DNA from: Streptomyces sp. NBC_00572 | GTDB lineage: Bacteria; Actinomycetota; Actinomycetes; Streptomycetales; Streptomycetaceae | NCBI RefSeq assembly: GCF_026341815.1 | Contig: NZ_JAPENX010000001.1 | Coordinates: forward strand, 4,774,001-4,838,000 | Reading direction: 5' to 3' | DNA length: 64,000 bases | Shown here: positions 36,583 to 45,176 of the stretch, piece by piece | How the letters are laid out: each line of letters begins with the position of its first letter | Numbering within the stretch: the stretch's first letter is position 1 | Notes under the pieces: model-generated | Told to the model about the DNA's origin: nothing | Seen by the model: only the letters and a program-made list of their open reading frames with translations | Databases searched by the model: none | Program-made: the position numbers and the translations under genes

Positions 36583-37770
36583 TCAGTAGGCGAACGCGGA
36601 CTTGCCCGTCACGGTGGTGGCGACGTGAGTGATGCCACTGCCCGGCGGCAGCGCCGTCACCGTCGAGGTCCCGGTCGTCCCGGTCGTGGAGCCGTCGCCG
36701 AGCTGGGCGGCCGCGTTGGCACCCCAGCCGATCACCGAGCCGTCGTCCAGCGCGGCCACCGTGAAGTCGGCGCCGCCCGCGATGCTCTGGACGCCCCTGA
36801 GGGTGTCCAGGACGACCGGGGTGGTGCGGTTGGCGTTCGTGCCGTCGCCGAGCTGCCGGTCGGTGTTCTTGCCCCAGCCGGTCAGGCTGCCGTCGTCGAG
36901 GACGGCGAAGCCGGACGCGGAGGTGGCGAAGATCCTGGCCACGGCGTCGAGGTAGGCGACGTCCACCGGCTTGTTGCTGTCGGCGGTGGCGTCGTTCCCG
37001 AGCTGGCCCTCCGCGCCCTTGCCCCAGGCCTTGACGGTGCCGTCGGCGGTGAGCGCGAGGACGTGGTCGCAGCCCACGGCGACGGACTCGACGTCGACGA
37101 GCTCGGGGACCTTCTGCGGGGTCTCGCGCGTGGTGTTGTTGCCTGTGCCGAGCCGCCCGTTGTCGCCCTTGCCCCAGGTCCAGACGGTGCCGTCCTGCCG
37201 CAGCGCCACGCTGAAGTCGCAGCCGGCGCCGACGTCCTTGACCTGGTCCAGGCTCTGCACGGAGATCGGGGTCCGGTACGGGTTGGTGGTGTCCTGGCCG
37301 GTGCCCAGCTGCTTCGAGGCGTTGCTGCCCCAGGCGAGGACCCGGCCGCCCTTGACGGCGAGGGCGTGGTTGAGACCGGCGGAGACCTCGCTCACCCCGG
37401 AGAGGCCCGCGACGGTGGCGGGGAAGCTCTGGGCGGTCGTGGTGCCGTTGCCGAGCTGGCCGGTGGTGTTGGCGCCCCAGCTCTTGACCGTGCCGTCCTT
37501 GAGGAGGGCGACGGCGAAGGGGTTGGCGGCCGCGGCGGCGCCGCCACCGCCCCCGGAGAGCTCGCGGACGTCGTCGCGGGTGATGCCGGTGACGGCGGCG
37601 GGGGTCTGCTGGGCGAGGACGCTGCCGTTGCCGAGCTGGCCCTGGGCGTTCTCGCCCCAGGCGCGGACCCAGGGGTCGGTGCCGGCGGCGTGGGCGGAGA
37701 GGGACGGGACGGTGAGGGCGGTGGCCGCCGTGACGGCGGCGAGCAGGGTGATGCGCTTGCTGTGGTGCAT
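36583..37770 (-). CDS. Secreted RCC1-repeat protein A, seven blades, 395 aa
   Basis: Sec signal peptide (MHHSKRITLLAAVTAATALT, cleavage after SAHA|AG, about residue 28), then seven RCC1 units, each with a WGxNxxGQLGxG-type turn (variants SKQLGTG, NGRLGTG, DRQLGDG). Seven units make one complete beta-propeller. Ends with GKSAFAY. Such propellers bind other proteins; BLIP-II of Streptomyces, a beta-lactamase inhibitor, has this fold. Third gene of a three-gene operon of paralogues. Confidence 0.9.
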   Translation of the reverse strand: MHHSKRITLLAAVTAATALTVPSLSAHAAGTDPWVRAWGENAQGQLGNGSVLAQQTPAAVTGITRDDVRELSGGGGGAAAAANPFAVALLKDGTVKSWGANTTGQLGNGTTTAQSFPATVAGLSGVSEVSAGLNHALAVKGGRVLAWGSNASKQLGTGQDTTNPYRTPISVQSLDQVKDVGAGCDFSVALRQDGTVWTWGKGDNGRLGTGNNTTRETPQKVPELVDVESVAVGCDHVLALTADGTVKAWGKGAEGQLGNDATADSNKPVDVAYLDAVARIFATSASGFAVLDDGSLTGWGKNTDRQLGDGTNANRTTPVVLDTLRGVQSIAGGADFTVAALDDGSVIGWGANAAAQLGDGSTTGTTGTSTVTALPPGSGITHVATTVTGKSAFAY

Positions 37771-37794
37771 GGGGACCTTTCGGGACCTTCCGGG

Positions 37795-38964
37795 TCAGTA
37801 GGCGTAGCTCGACTTGCCGCCGACGGGCGTCGAGACGCGGGTCGCGCCGCTGCCCGTGGGCAGCGCGGTGACCGGAGCGGGGGAGTTGGTGGTGGTGGCG
37901 TCGCCGAGCTGGCCGACCGTGTTCTCGCCCCAGGCGAGGACGGAGCCGTCGGAGAGGACGGCGATGCTGTGCGCCCAGCCGCCGGCGATGCCGGTGACCT
38001 CGTCCAGACCGGGTACCGGGACCGGGGTGGTGCGGGCGACGGTTGAGCCGTCGCCGAGCTGGCCGAAACCGTTCCAACCCCAGGCGCGGACCGAGCCGTC
38101 GTCGAGCACGGCGAAGCTGTGGTAGCCGCAGGCGAAGACCCGGGCCGTGCCGCTGAGGTGGTGCACCTCGACCGGCGAGGTCGCAACCGCCGTGCTGTCG
38201 ACGCCGAGCTGGCCGTTGGTGTTGTAGCCCCAGGCCCGCACGGTGCCGTCGGCGAGCCGGGCGAGCGTGTGGTGGCAGCCGGCCGAGACCTCGACGACGT
38301 CCGTGAGGTCGGGGACCCGCTGCGGAGTGTTCCGGTCGGTGGTGTTGCCGAGACCGAGCTGGCCGCTGTGGGCGCGGCCCCAGGTCCAGACGGTGCCGTC
38401 CTCCCGGAGGGCGACGGCGTGTTCGCAGCCGGCGGCGACGTCCTTCACCCTGTTCAGGCTCTGCACCTGCACGGGGCGGGGGGCCGCCACCGTGCCGCCG
38501 TCGCCGAGCTGGCCGTAGGCGTTGTCGCCCCAGGCGAGGACCCGCCCGCCGCGGACGGCGTAGGCGGACCGGGTGCCGGCGGCGAGCTCGGTGACTCCGG
38601 AGAGTCCGGCCACGGCGGCGGGGAACGGCCGGCTCACGAGGGTGCCGTCGCCGAGCTGGCCCGCGGTGTTTCCGCCCCAGGACTGGACCGTGCCGTCGGT
38701 GAGAACCGCCACGGCGAAGGCGGTGGTGCTGGCGTTTCCGCCGCCGGCCAGCTCGCGCACGGAGGCGCGGGCGAGCCCTTGGACGCTGCCCGGGGTCTGC
38801 TGGCCGGCCGTGGTGCCGTTGCCGAGCTGGCCGGCCGCGTTCGCACCCCAGGCCCGTACCCACGGGTCCCGGGGTTCGGCGGCGACGGCGGTTTCGGGGC
38901 GGGGCACGGTGAGTGCCGCGAGGGCGAGGAGCGCGGCGACACCGCGCACGTACGTGTACGTCAT
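37795..38964 (-). CDS. Secreted RCC1-repeat protein B, seven blades, 389 aa
   Basis: Signal peptide of about 28 residues, then seven RCC1 blades with intact GQLG turns and conserved His/Cys in the AGC(E/H)HxxAL positions. Ends GKSSYAY, as in its neighbours. Two extra Cys (VFACGYHSF and AAGCEHAV) could form a disulfide. Spaced 16 bases from gene C upstream and 24 from gene A downstream, so one transcript. Confidence 0.9.
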   Translation of the reverse strand: MTYTYVRGVAALLALAALTVPRPETAVAAEPRDPWVRAWGANAAGQLGNGTTAGQQTPGSVQGLARASVRELAGGGNASTTAFAVAVLTDGTVQSWGGNTAGQLGDGTLVSRPFPAAVAGLSGVTELAAGTRSAYAVRGGRVLAWGDNAYGQLGDGGTVAAPRPVQVQSLNRVKDVAAGCEHAVALREDGTVWTWGRAHSGQLGLGNTTDRNTPQRVPDLTDVVEVSAGCHHTLARLADGTVRAWGYNTNGQLGVDSTAVATSPVEVHHLSGTARVFACGYHSFAVLDDGSVRAWGWNGFGQLGDGSTVARTTPVPVPGLDEVTGIAGGWAHSIAVLSDGSVLAWGENTVGQLGDATTTNSPAPVTALPTGSGATRVSTPVGGKSSYAY

Positions 38965-38980
38965 GGGAGCACGCTCCCGC

Positions 38981-40207
38981 TCAGTACGCGTACGTCGTGT
39001 TGCCGCCCAGGGAGACGGCCACCGCCTTGATCGCCGAGCCCTCGTTGAGGATCTTCACCGACTCGTAGCGTGCCACCGTCGTGCCGTTGCCGAGCTGGCC
39101 CTCGCCGTTGTGGCCCCAGGCGAACACGTCGTCCGCGGTGACCGCGACGCCGTGCCGGGCGCCGGCCGCGAGGTGCTGGACGCCTTCCAGCCGCGGGATC
39201 TCGACGGGGGCGGTGCGGTTGGTGCGGGAGACGTTGGCGTCGAAGGACTCGTCGGCCTCCAGGAGCTGGCCGTACTGGTTGTTGCCCCAGCCCCAGACGT
39301 GGCTGTCGCTCGTCTTCACGTAGTTGTGGTGGGCGCCCGCCTCGATGTCGGAGACGCCCTCCACCCAGTCGACGTCGACGGGGACGGTGGAGGACTTGGT
39401 GGAGGAGTTGCCCAGCTGGCCGTAGAGGTTGTAGCCCCAGGACTTGACGGTGTCGTCGGCGGTCAGCGCGAGGGCGTGGTGGCAGCCGGCGTCGACCTCC
39501 ACGATGTTCTCCAGGCCCTCGACCTGCCGGGGCACGGAGCTGGTGGCGCGGTTGCCGGTGCCGAGCTGGCCGTGGATGCCGCGGCCCCAGGCGTACACCT
39601 TGCCGTTCTCCAGGAGGGCGAGGCTGAAGTCGCAGCCGGCCGAGATCTGCTTGACCTTGGGCATGCCCTGGACGCGGTCGGGGACGGTACGGCTGTCGCC
39701 GGTGCGGTTGTTGCCGAGCTGGCCGTAGGAGTTGTCCCCCCAGGAGTAGACCTGGCCGGAGGTGTTGAGGGCGAGCCCGTGCCGCCCGCCCGCCGCGATG
39801 TCCTTGATGTTGTCGAGGCGGGGGACGGTGGTGGGCACGGTCTGGTTGGCGTTGCCGCCGTTGCCGAGCTGGCCCGAGGAGTTGTGGCCCCAGGACTTGA
39901 CCGTCTTGTCCGTCCGGGCGAGGACGAACGAGTCGGACGAGGAGGTGCCGCCCGCCGAGACCTGGTCGACGTCGCCGCGGAAGAGGCTGGTGACCGAGGC
40001 CGGGCTGAGGCTGTCGGCGAGGGTGCCGTTGCCGAGCTGGCCGGTGCGGCCGGCGCCCCAGCTCAGCACGGTCGGATTGCCCTCGTTGGCGGTCGCCACC
40101 GGGGCGAGGGCGGGTACGGCGGTGAGGGCGGCGGCCGTGAGGACGGCGGCGGCGAACGGCCGGGCGCGCAGTCTCGTGCGCGGGGGTACGGGTCGTGAAC
40201 GGGACAT
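38981..40207 (-). CDS. Secreted RCC1-repeat protein C, seven blades, 408 aa
   Basis: First gene of the operon. Signal peptide MSRSRPVPPRTRLRARP... ending near TANEG (about residue 42), then seven RCC1 blades and the C-terminal TTYAY shared by all three paralogues. One blade is expanded (QYGQLLEADESFDANVSRTN). ATG at 40207; an ATG at 40234 in frame would add nine residues. The proteins are paralogues, not recent copies, as the blades differ at most surface positions. Confidence 0.9.
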   Translation of the reverse strand: MSRSRPVPPRTRLRARPFAAAVLTAAALTAVPALAPVATANEGNPTVLSWGAGRTGQLGNGTLADSLSPASVTSLFRGDVDQVSAGGTSSSDSFVLARTDKTVKSWGHNSSGQLGNGGNANQTVPTTVPRLDNIKDIAAGGRHGLALNTSGQVYSWGDNSYGQLGNNRTGDSRTVPDRVQGMPKVKQISAGCDFSLALLENGKVYAWGRGIHGQLGTGNRATSSVPRQVEGLENIVEVDAGCHHALALTADDTVKSWGYNLYGQLGNSSTKSSTVPVDVDWVEGVSDIEAGAHHNYVKTSDSHVWGWGNNQYGQLLEADESFDANVSRTNRTAPVEIPRLEGVQHLAAGARHGVAVTADDVFAWGHNGEGQLGNGTTVARYESVKILNEGSAIKAVAVSLGGNTTYAY

Positions 40208-40876
40208 GGCTCTGCTCTCCTTCGACGGGGACATACGGGAGCGCGGCGTCCGGCGGGTGCCGTCCGCGTCCGCGGGGGTGGGCGGAGGCGTACGGGGGCC
40301 GGGCGCGGGTCATGCGAACACGGTGTGCCGGGCCCGTGGGCATGGCACGCCCGCGGCCGGTGCGACGACCGGGACGGGCCGTCGGGCACATGAGCAGACT
40401 GTCCGAGAATGATCACCACGGCGAGCCGGAGCGGCTGAAACACCCGTCTGACGGACGTCCGTTCGGGGTGGGGTTCAGGGGGCGCATTCGCCCTCGTCAC
40501 GAGCCCCGAGGGGGCTCCGGCGGCCGGCTCCGGCGGGCCGCCGAACGGCGGCGTCCGGGGGAGTGAGGGTCCCGGCCGCGTACGGCCGTCGGGCCTCTCG
40601 TGAACGCCCCCGATTCCCTACGAACGGGTGGCCCGCCGGATCCGGGTGGTGGCCCGCGAACTGCCCGCCGCCGCCCCGTCCGAGGGTCATCGAGTGCGCT
40701 CCGCCGAAGCGGTGAGCGGGCCCGGACGAGCGCGCCGCGCCGTGTGTCCTGCCGTGGCGCCGGGGCCCCGACGGTTAGCGTCTGGAAGCGCTCGGTGATC
40801 TTGAGGGCAGTCCCCTGTCCGCCCCTGGCGTCCCCTTCCGAGCCGACCAACTCACCCCTGTCTCAAGGGAGTTCCC
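40208..40876. other. Divergent intergenic region, 669 bases, no gene identified
   Basis: Lies between the RCC1 operon (minus) and the secreted-protein genes (plus) and must hold both promoters. A 12-bp palindrome acggacgtccgt sits at 40451-40462. Open frames here lack ribosome sites and coding character. A ribosome site (aagggag) precedes the gene at 40877. The length is unusually large for Streptomyces. Confidence 0.6.
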
Positions 40877-41362
40877 ATGCCCGAACTGAAGGCTGCGGCG
40901 CGCCGTGCGCTGACCGTCGCCGTCCTCGCCGCCGCTCTCGCCCTGCCCCTGGCCCCCACCGCGTACGCCGAGGAGTGCCAGCCCGAGGACCAGGCCTGCC
41001 TGGACAAGGAGGCCAACGCCAAAGAGGCCAAGGAGATCGAGGAGCAGCAGAAGAAGACCCAGGAGGCGGCCGGCCAGGCCGACAAGGACATCAAGGCGGC
41101 CGGGGAGAAGCTCAAGGAGTGCCCGCCCGGCTCGTCCTCCTGCATGAGCAGTCTGACCGGCGGCAAGGACGCCGCCGCGGAGAAGGGCGTCGAGGACATG
41201 ACCGACACCATCTCCACGAACGAGCCCGAGCCGACGAACAACGCGTCCGAGGCCGTGTCCTCGACCTGCGCGTCCTTCCCCGGATCGCTGCCGCAGGGGT
41301 CCACCGACCCGGGACAGTCCCCCTTCCCGGTCGACCAGCTCTGCAGCCTCCTCGGCGGCTGA
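40877..41362 (+). CDS. Secreted Cys-rich coiled-coil protein, 161 aa
   Basis: Signal peptide of about 31 residues (cleavage near TAYA|EEC). The mature part has a charged helical stretch (KEANAKEAKEIEEQQKKTQE to about residue 80) that should form a coiled coil, and six cysteines (EEC, ACL, ECP, SSC, STC, QLC) that could pair in three disulfides. No family recognised. First of three secreted genes on this strand; gap of 69 bases to the next. Confidence 0.75.
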   Translation: MPELKAAARRALTVAVLAAALALPLAPTAYAEECQPEDQACLDKEANAKEAKEIEEQQKKTQEAAGQADKDIKAAGEKLKECPPGSSSCMSSLTGGKDAAAEKGVEDMTDTISTNEPEPTNNASEAVSSTCASFPGSLPQGSTDPGQSPFPVDQLCSLLGG

Positions 41363-41431
41363 GCCGCTCCCCGCGCACGTCCCCTGCTCCTTTCTCCTCT
41401 CCTCCCCTCCGTCCCGAAGGGATTCCCCGTC

Positions 41432-42382
41432 ATGCCCGCGATCCATCGCCGCGCCGTCCTGCTGCCCGCCCTCTCCGTCCTCCTCGTGCTCGCCGCCGCC
41501 TCCCTCGCGCCGCCCGCCGGTGCCGCCGAGGAGGGACCGGGCGAGACCCCCGTACCCCGTGCCCTCACCGCCGACGGACGCCCGGCCAAGGTCGCCGACG
41601 TCCTGAAGCACTGCGGCACCAAGCGCAACGCCTGCACCTTCGAGATCGACCGCAAGCTGGGCCGTGAGTACGCCACCGCCGTGAAGTCCCTCGGCAACGC
41701 GGTGATCAACTGCACGCAGAGCGACATGGCCGTCGAGCGGACCGTCACCCTGAAGACCGGCACCACCGACAACATCGGCGGTGAGATCTCCGGGCAGATC
41801 ACCGCCGAGGGCACGGTCAGCGCCACCGGCGCGGTCAGCACCAACCTCACCGGCGAGATCTCCAGCGAGAACAAGACGCCCGACCTCGACAAGGGCCCCA
41901 CGTCGGCGAACACCGCCAAGACCACGGTCGCGGGCGGCGCCACGGCCTCGGGTTCGCTGAGCGCGCGCCTCGCCTTCGAGGCCGCCTTCAAGGCCACGTA
42001 CTCCAAGTCGTGGACGGTCGAGAACACCGAGGAGACCGTGTACAAGACCACGGTCAAACCGCACGACATGCTCGTCTTCGGTGCGAGCGCCGCCATGCGG
42101 CGCGTGGCCGGCAGCCTCGTCGCCGACACCGGGGCGCGGATCATCGGCATCGTCGTGGACAGCCCTTCGATGGTCACCAGCAGTAACTTCATCGCCCAGA
42201 CGTACGCTGCACCCGCCGGCGTCTGCGGCGGCATGCGGCCCACCGGAAACACCGCCCCCACCCCGGCTCCCGGCCCCGGCCGTGCGCTCGCCCCGGCTTC
42301 CGCCGCCGAAGTCCCCGCCGCGCGGGCGGTGCCCCCGGGTGCCGAGCCGAAGCACGTCGTCGTCCTGCCTGCCGCCAACTGA
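41432..42382 (+). CDS. Secreted protein with Cys segment and pore-former-like strand region, 316 aa
   Basis: Signal peptide of ~32 residues. Segment 1 (about 55-95): VLKHCGTKRNACTF, then LGNAVINCTQSDMAVER. Segment 2 (about 105-175): long alternating Ser/Thr/Gly stretch (TAEGTVSATGAVSTNLTGEI), typical of a membrane-inserting beta hairpin. Segment 3 (about 185-240): YSKSWTVENTEETVYKTTVK then PHDMLVFGASAAMRRVAGSL. The layout resembles ETX/MTX2-aerolysin pore formers; this is inference. Pro/Ala-rich tail. Segments 1 and 3 also occur in the next gene. Confidence 0.7.
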   Translation: MPAIHRRAVLLPALSVLLVLAAASLAPPAGAAEEGPGETPVPRALTADGRPAKVADVLKHCGTKRNACTFEIDRKLGREYATAVKSLGNAVINCTQSDMAVERTVTLKTGTTDNIGGEISGQITAEGTVSATGAVSTNLTGEISSENKTPDLDKGPTSANTAKTTVAGGATASGSLSARLAFEAAFKATYSKSWTVENTEETVYKTTVKPHDMLVFGASAAMRRVAGSLVADTGARIIGIVVDSPSMVTSSNFIAQTYAAPAGVCGGMRPTGNTAPTPAPGPGRALAPASAAEVPAARAVPPGAEPKHVVVLPAAN

Positions 42383-42399
42383 CCGGGAGAAGCGCCACC

Positions 42400-43785
42400 A
42401 TGAACCGCACCACGCTCCCGGCCCTCGTCGTCCTCGGGGCCGCCGGTCTGCTGCTGCCCGTCGTCCCCCTCTCCCCGCTCGCCTCGGCCGCCGCCGCCGA
42501 GCAGCCCGTCCCCGTCCTCAACGGCGACTTCGCCGACCCCGTCATGAGGGGCGACGGCCCCACCACCGTCGGAATCGACCACTGGACCGGCCTCAACCAG
42601 CGCTACTCGCCCACCGCTTCGGGCCGCACCGACGCCTCCCACGGCGTCGCCCTCCAGAAGGACGGCAACACCCTCCAGCAGCGGCTGCGCGGAGTCCGCG
42701 CGGGCGCCAGGGTCACCGTGCGGTACGAGGACAGCCCCGCCGTCTCCAAGGAGTGCACGGGGGAGCAGGTCGTCTCAGGTCAGCCCTATGCCGTCGTCGG
42801 CTCCGGCGGCCCGGTGCAGGAGCTCACCACCGCCGGTGACCCCGACCGCGTGAAGGGCACGCCCGGCAAGGGGCGTTGGACCGGTCGCGCCTACGTCTTC
42901 ACCGCGAGCGAGAACGAGCCGCTGCTCACCTTCACCTCACGCGTCACCGACTCCCGTACGCATGTGACCTGTTCACCGATGATCGCCCGGATCCGCGCGG
43001 TCGAGGTACCGCAGGAGCTCGACAAGACCGTGAGCAAGACCGCGCTCGGGACCTCGGAGGCGTTCAAGGGCAACGACCGCGAGAGCACCCTCCAGAACGC
43101 GGCCGCCGCCTGCAACGGAGAGAACGCCTGCACCTTCCGGCCGGACACCCGGATGTCCTTCCGCTACTACGACCGGGCGCGGGTCGTCGGCGAGGCCTTC
43201 GTCAACTGCACCCGCAACGCGCTGGAGCACTCCCGCCTCCTCGCGTACTCCGAGCGCAGCCACGACAGCATCTCCCAGACCTACGCCGACGCGGGCCTCG
43301 CGCTCAACGAGGTGGCCAGGCTGCCCACGTCGGGAGACCGGACGGAGGACGAGAAGCGCGTCAAGGAGCGGCCGATGGCCACCCAGTTCGCCCTCGCCCA
43401 CGAGAAGGGCTGGCAGCGGCCCTGGCAGTGGTTCAGCAGCGACCAGCGCACGGTCGTGGAGAAGATCCAGCCCGGCGAGGTGAGCTGGGTCGAGATGCAG
43501 CCGAGCCGCGAGCGGGTCGAGGGCTGGTTCGTCAGCAAGAAGGACGACTACCGACTGCACGCCGTCATCGACGGCCCCTCGCGGGCCGTGCCCGACCGGC
43601 TGCTCCAGCGGACCGGTCCCATGTCTGAGGCCGAGAAGCAGCGTTGTGCGGCCGCCCGGCCCATGACCACCACTCCGGTCGGCGCGGACGCGCCGGCGAG
43701 CTCCAGCGACAAGGGTCTCCTCAAGACCCCGGCGCCGACGGCTCCGGGAGTGAGGTCCTCGGAACGGAGCATGCCGCTGAACTGA
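42400..43785 (+). CDS. Secreted paralogue with N-terminal sandwich domain, 461 aa
   Basis: Signal peptide of ~33 residues. Residues ~37-205 resemble a jelly-roll domain of the DUF642/carbohydrate-binding type (VLNGDFADP...DHWTGLNQ). Residues ~225-290 repeat the Cys segment of the preceding protein (AACNGENACTF; VVGEAFVNCTRNALEHSR). Residues ~330-410 align to its third segment: GWQRPWQWFSS, TVVEKIQPGEVSWVEMQPSR and RVEGWFVS. The hairpin-like Ser/Thr stretch is not obvious here. Gap to the previous gene is 17 bases, so they are cotranscribed. Confidence 0.7.
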   Translation: MNRTTLPALVVLGAAGLLLPVVPLSPLASAAAAEQPVPVLNGDFADPVMRGDGPTTVGIDHWTGLNQRYSPTASGRTDASHGVALQKDGNTLQQRLRGVRAGARVTVRYEDSPAVSKECTGEQVVSGQPYAVVGSGGPVQELTTAGDPDRVKGTPGKGRWTGRAYVFTASENEPLLTFTSRVTDSRTHVTCSPMIARIRAVEVPQELDKTVSKTALGTSEAFKGNDRESTLQNAAAACNGENACTFRPDTRMSFRYYDRARVVGEAFVNCTRNALEHSRLLAYSERSHDSISQTYADAGLALNEVARLPTSGDRTEDEKRVKERPMATQFALAHEKGWQRPWQWFSSDQRTVVEKIQPGEVSWVEMQPSRERVEGWFVSKKDDYRLHAVIDGPSRAVPDRLLQRTGPMSEAEKQRCAAARPMTTTPVGADAPASSSDKGLLKTPAPTAPGVRSSERSMPLN

Positions 43786-43806
43786 CCCCGCCTCCGGTGC
43801 CGGGCC

Positions 43807-43838
43807 GCCGCCTCACCCCGCCACGGCGGTGAGGCGGC
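43807..43838 (+). terminator. Terminator hairpin after the secreted gene cluster
   Basis: 11-bp perfect stem gccgcctcacc / ggtgaggcggc with a 10-base loop that itself can pair (ccg...cgg), 22 bases after the 461-aa gene stop. Placed to end the secreted-protein transcript. Confidence 0.7.
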
Positions 43839-43967
43839 GCCGTACGCCGTCCGGGCCGAGGGCGCGGGCCACGGCGAACAGGTCGGGGCCGCCAAGGAGG
43901 TCATCGACGTGGACGCCGGCTGCGTACGATGACCGGACGGCGGCGGTGGCGGGAAGGGGTGCCGGGC

Positions 43968-44954
43968 GTGACCGACCTTCCGGACCTGAGGAAGCTGCGG
44001 GTGCTGAGGGAACTCAGCGAGCGCGGCACCGTCAGCGCGGCCGCCCAAGCGCTCCACCTCACCCCGCAGGCCGTCTCGCAGCAGATCAGTGCCCTGGGGC
44101 GAGAGTTGGGCGTCCCGCTCACCGAACCGTCCGGGCGCCGGCTGCGGCTCACGGGAGCCGCCCGGATCGTGCTCAGGCACGCCGACGCCGTCTTCACCCA
44201 GGTCGAGCAGATGCGCGCGGAACTCGCCGCCCACCAGAGCGGAGAGCGCGGGGAAGTGGCGGTCGCCGGCTTCTCCACCACCCTGTCGGCGCTCATCCTG
44301 CCCGCCGTGGCCCGACTGCGGGAGACCCGGCCGCTGTTGCGGACCTCGCTGGCCGAGGTCGACCCGCCGGAGAGCTTCTCCCTGCTCCAGCGCGGGGAGA
44401 CGGACGTCGTGATCTCCGCGGACACGACCCGGCCGTCGCCCGGTGCGCCGAGTGACAAGCGCCCTTCCGCCGGGCCCCCCGACGGACGCACCGACAGGCG
44501 CACCGACGGACGCACCGACGGGCGGTTCCACCGGGTCGCGCTCTGCGACGACCCCTTCGACATCGCCCTGCCGGCCGGCCACCGGCTGCTCGACAGCGAG
44601 CGGCTGCTGCTCGCCGACCTCGCCGACGAAGCCTGGATCTTCGCCACGACGGGCCTCTGTCACGACATCGGCGTCGCCGCGTGCACGGCCGCCGGGTTCA
44701 CCCCGCGGGCCTCCCACGCCATCGGCGACTGGGACGCCACGCTCGCGGCGGTGCGGCTCGGCCTCGGGGTCGCGCTGGTGCCTCGCCTCGCCAAGCCGGT
44801 CCCGCGGCCGGAGGTGACGATCCGCGCGTTCAGCGAGCGGGCCCCTTCGCGTACGGTCTTCGCGGCCGTGCGAGAGGGCAGCCAGACGTCGCCCGAGATC
44901 GCCGCGGTCCTCGACGCACTGCGTACGGCAGCCAGGGCGGCCGTCGCCGGCTGA
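43968..44954 (+). CDS. LysR-family transcriptional regulator
   Basis: 328 aa. N-terminal LysR helix-turn-helix (LRKLRVLRELSERGTVSAAA, then LTPQAVSQQISALGRELG), then a substrate-binding domain starting around GEVAVAGFSTTLSALILP. A short Asp-Arg-Thr repeat (DRRTDGRTDGR) interrupts the effector domain near residue 180. GTG at 43968 has a GGAAGGGG site; an ATG at 43929 adds 13 residues without one. The adjacent EamA gene (222 bases downstream, same strand) is the likely target. Confidence 0.88.
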   Translation: MTDLPDLRKLRVLRELSERGTVSAAAQALHLTPQAVSQQISALGRELGVPLTEPSGRRLRLTGAARIVLRHADAVFTQVEQMRAELAAHQSGERGEVAVAGFSTTLSALILPAVARLRETRPLLRTSLAEVDPPESFSLLQRGETDVVISADTTRPSPGAPSDKRPSAGPPDGRTDRRTDGRTDGRFHRVALCDDPFDIALPAGHRLLDSERLLLADLADEAWIFATTGLCHDIGVAACTAAGFTPRASHAIGDWDATLAAVRLGLGVALVPRLAKPVPRPEVTIRAFSERAPSRTVFAAVREGSQTSPEIAAVLDALRTAARAAVAG

Positions 44955-45176
44955 GCCGGCGAAGCCTGCCCCTCTACGGCTCCGACCTGTCGGGACGCGA
45001 TTCGCCACGGCTGCTGGACGGTACCTTCCACCAGCCGTTGCTGGACCCGTCCGACGGCCGCTGCGAGGCTCGGTCCCGTACCGCGGAGAGCTCCGCGCGT
45101 CCCTTTGCCTCCTCTTCCTCTTCATCCTCTTCCAACTCCTTACCGAGCCTTGAGCTTCGGAGAGCGGGAAACACCC

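Noticed and set aside
35465-38863. 1132-codon minus-strand open frame
   Set aside because: Only its last 332 codons (the TAXI protein) are real. The rest is an Arg/Pro-rich frame antiphase to the RCC1 genes, an effect of high GC content.
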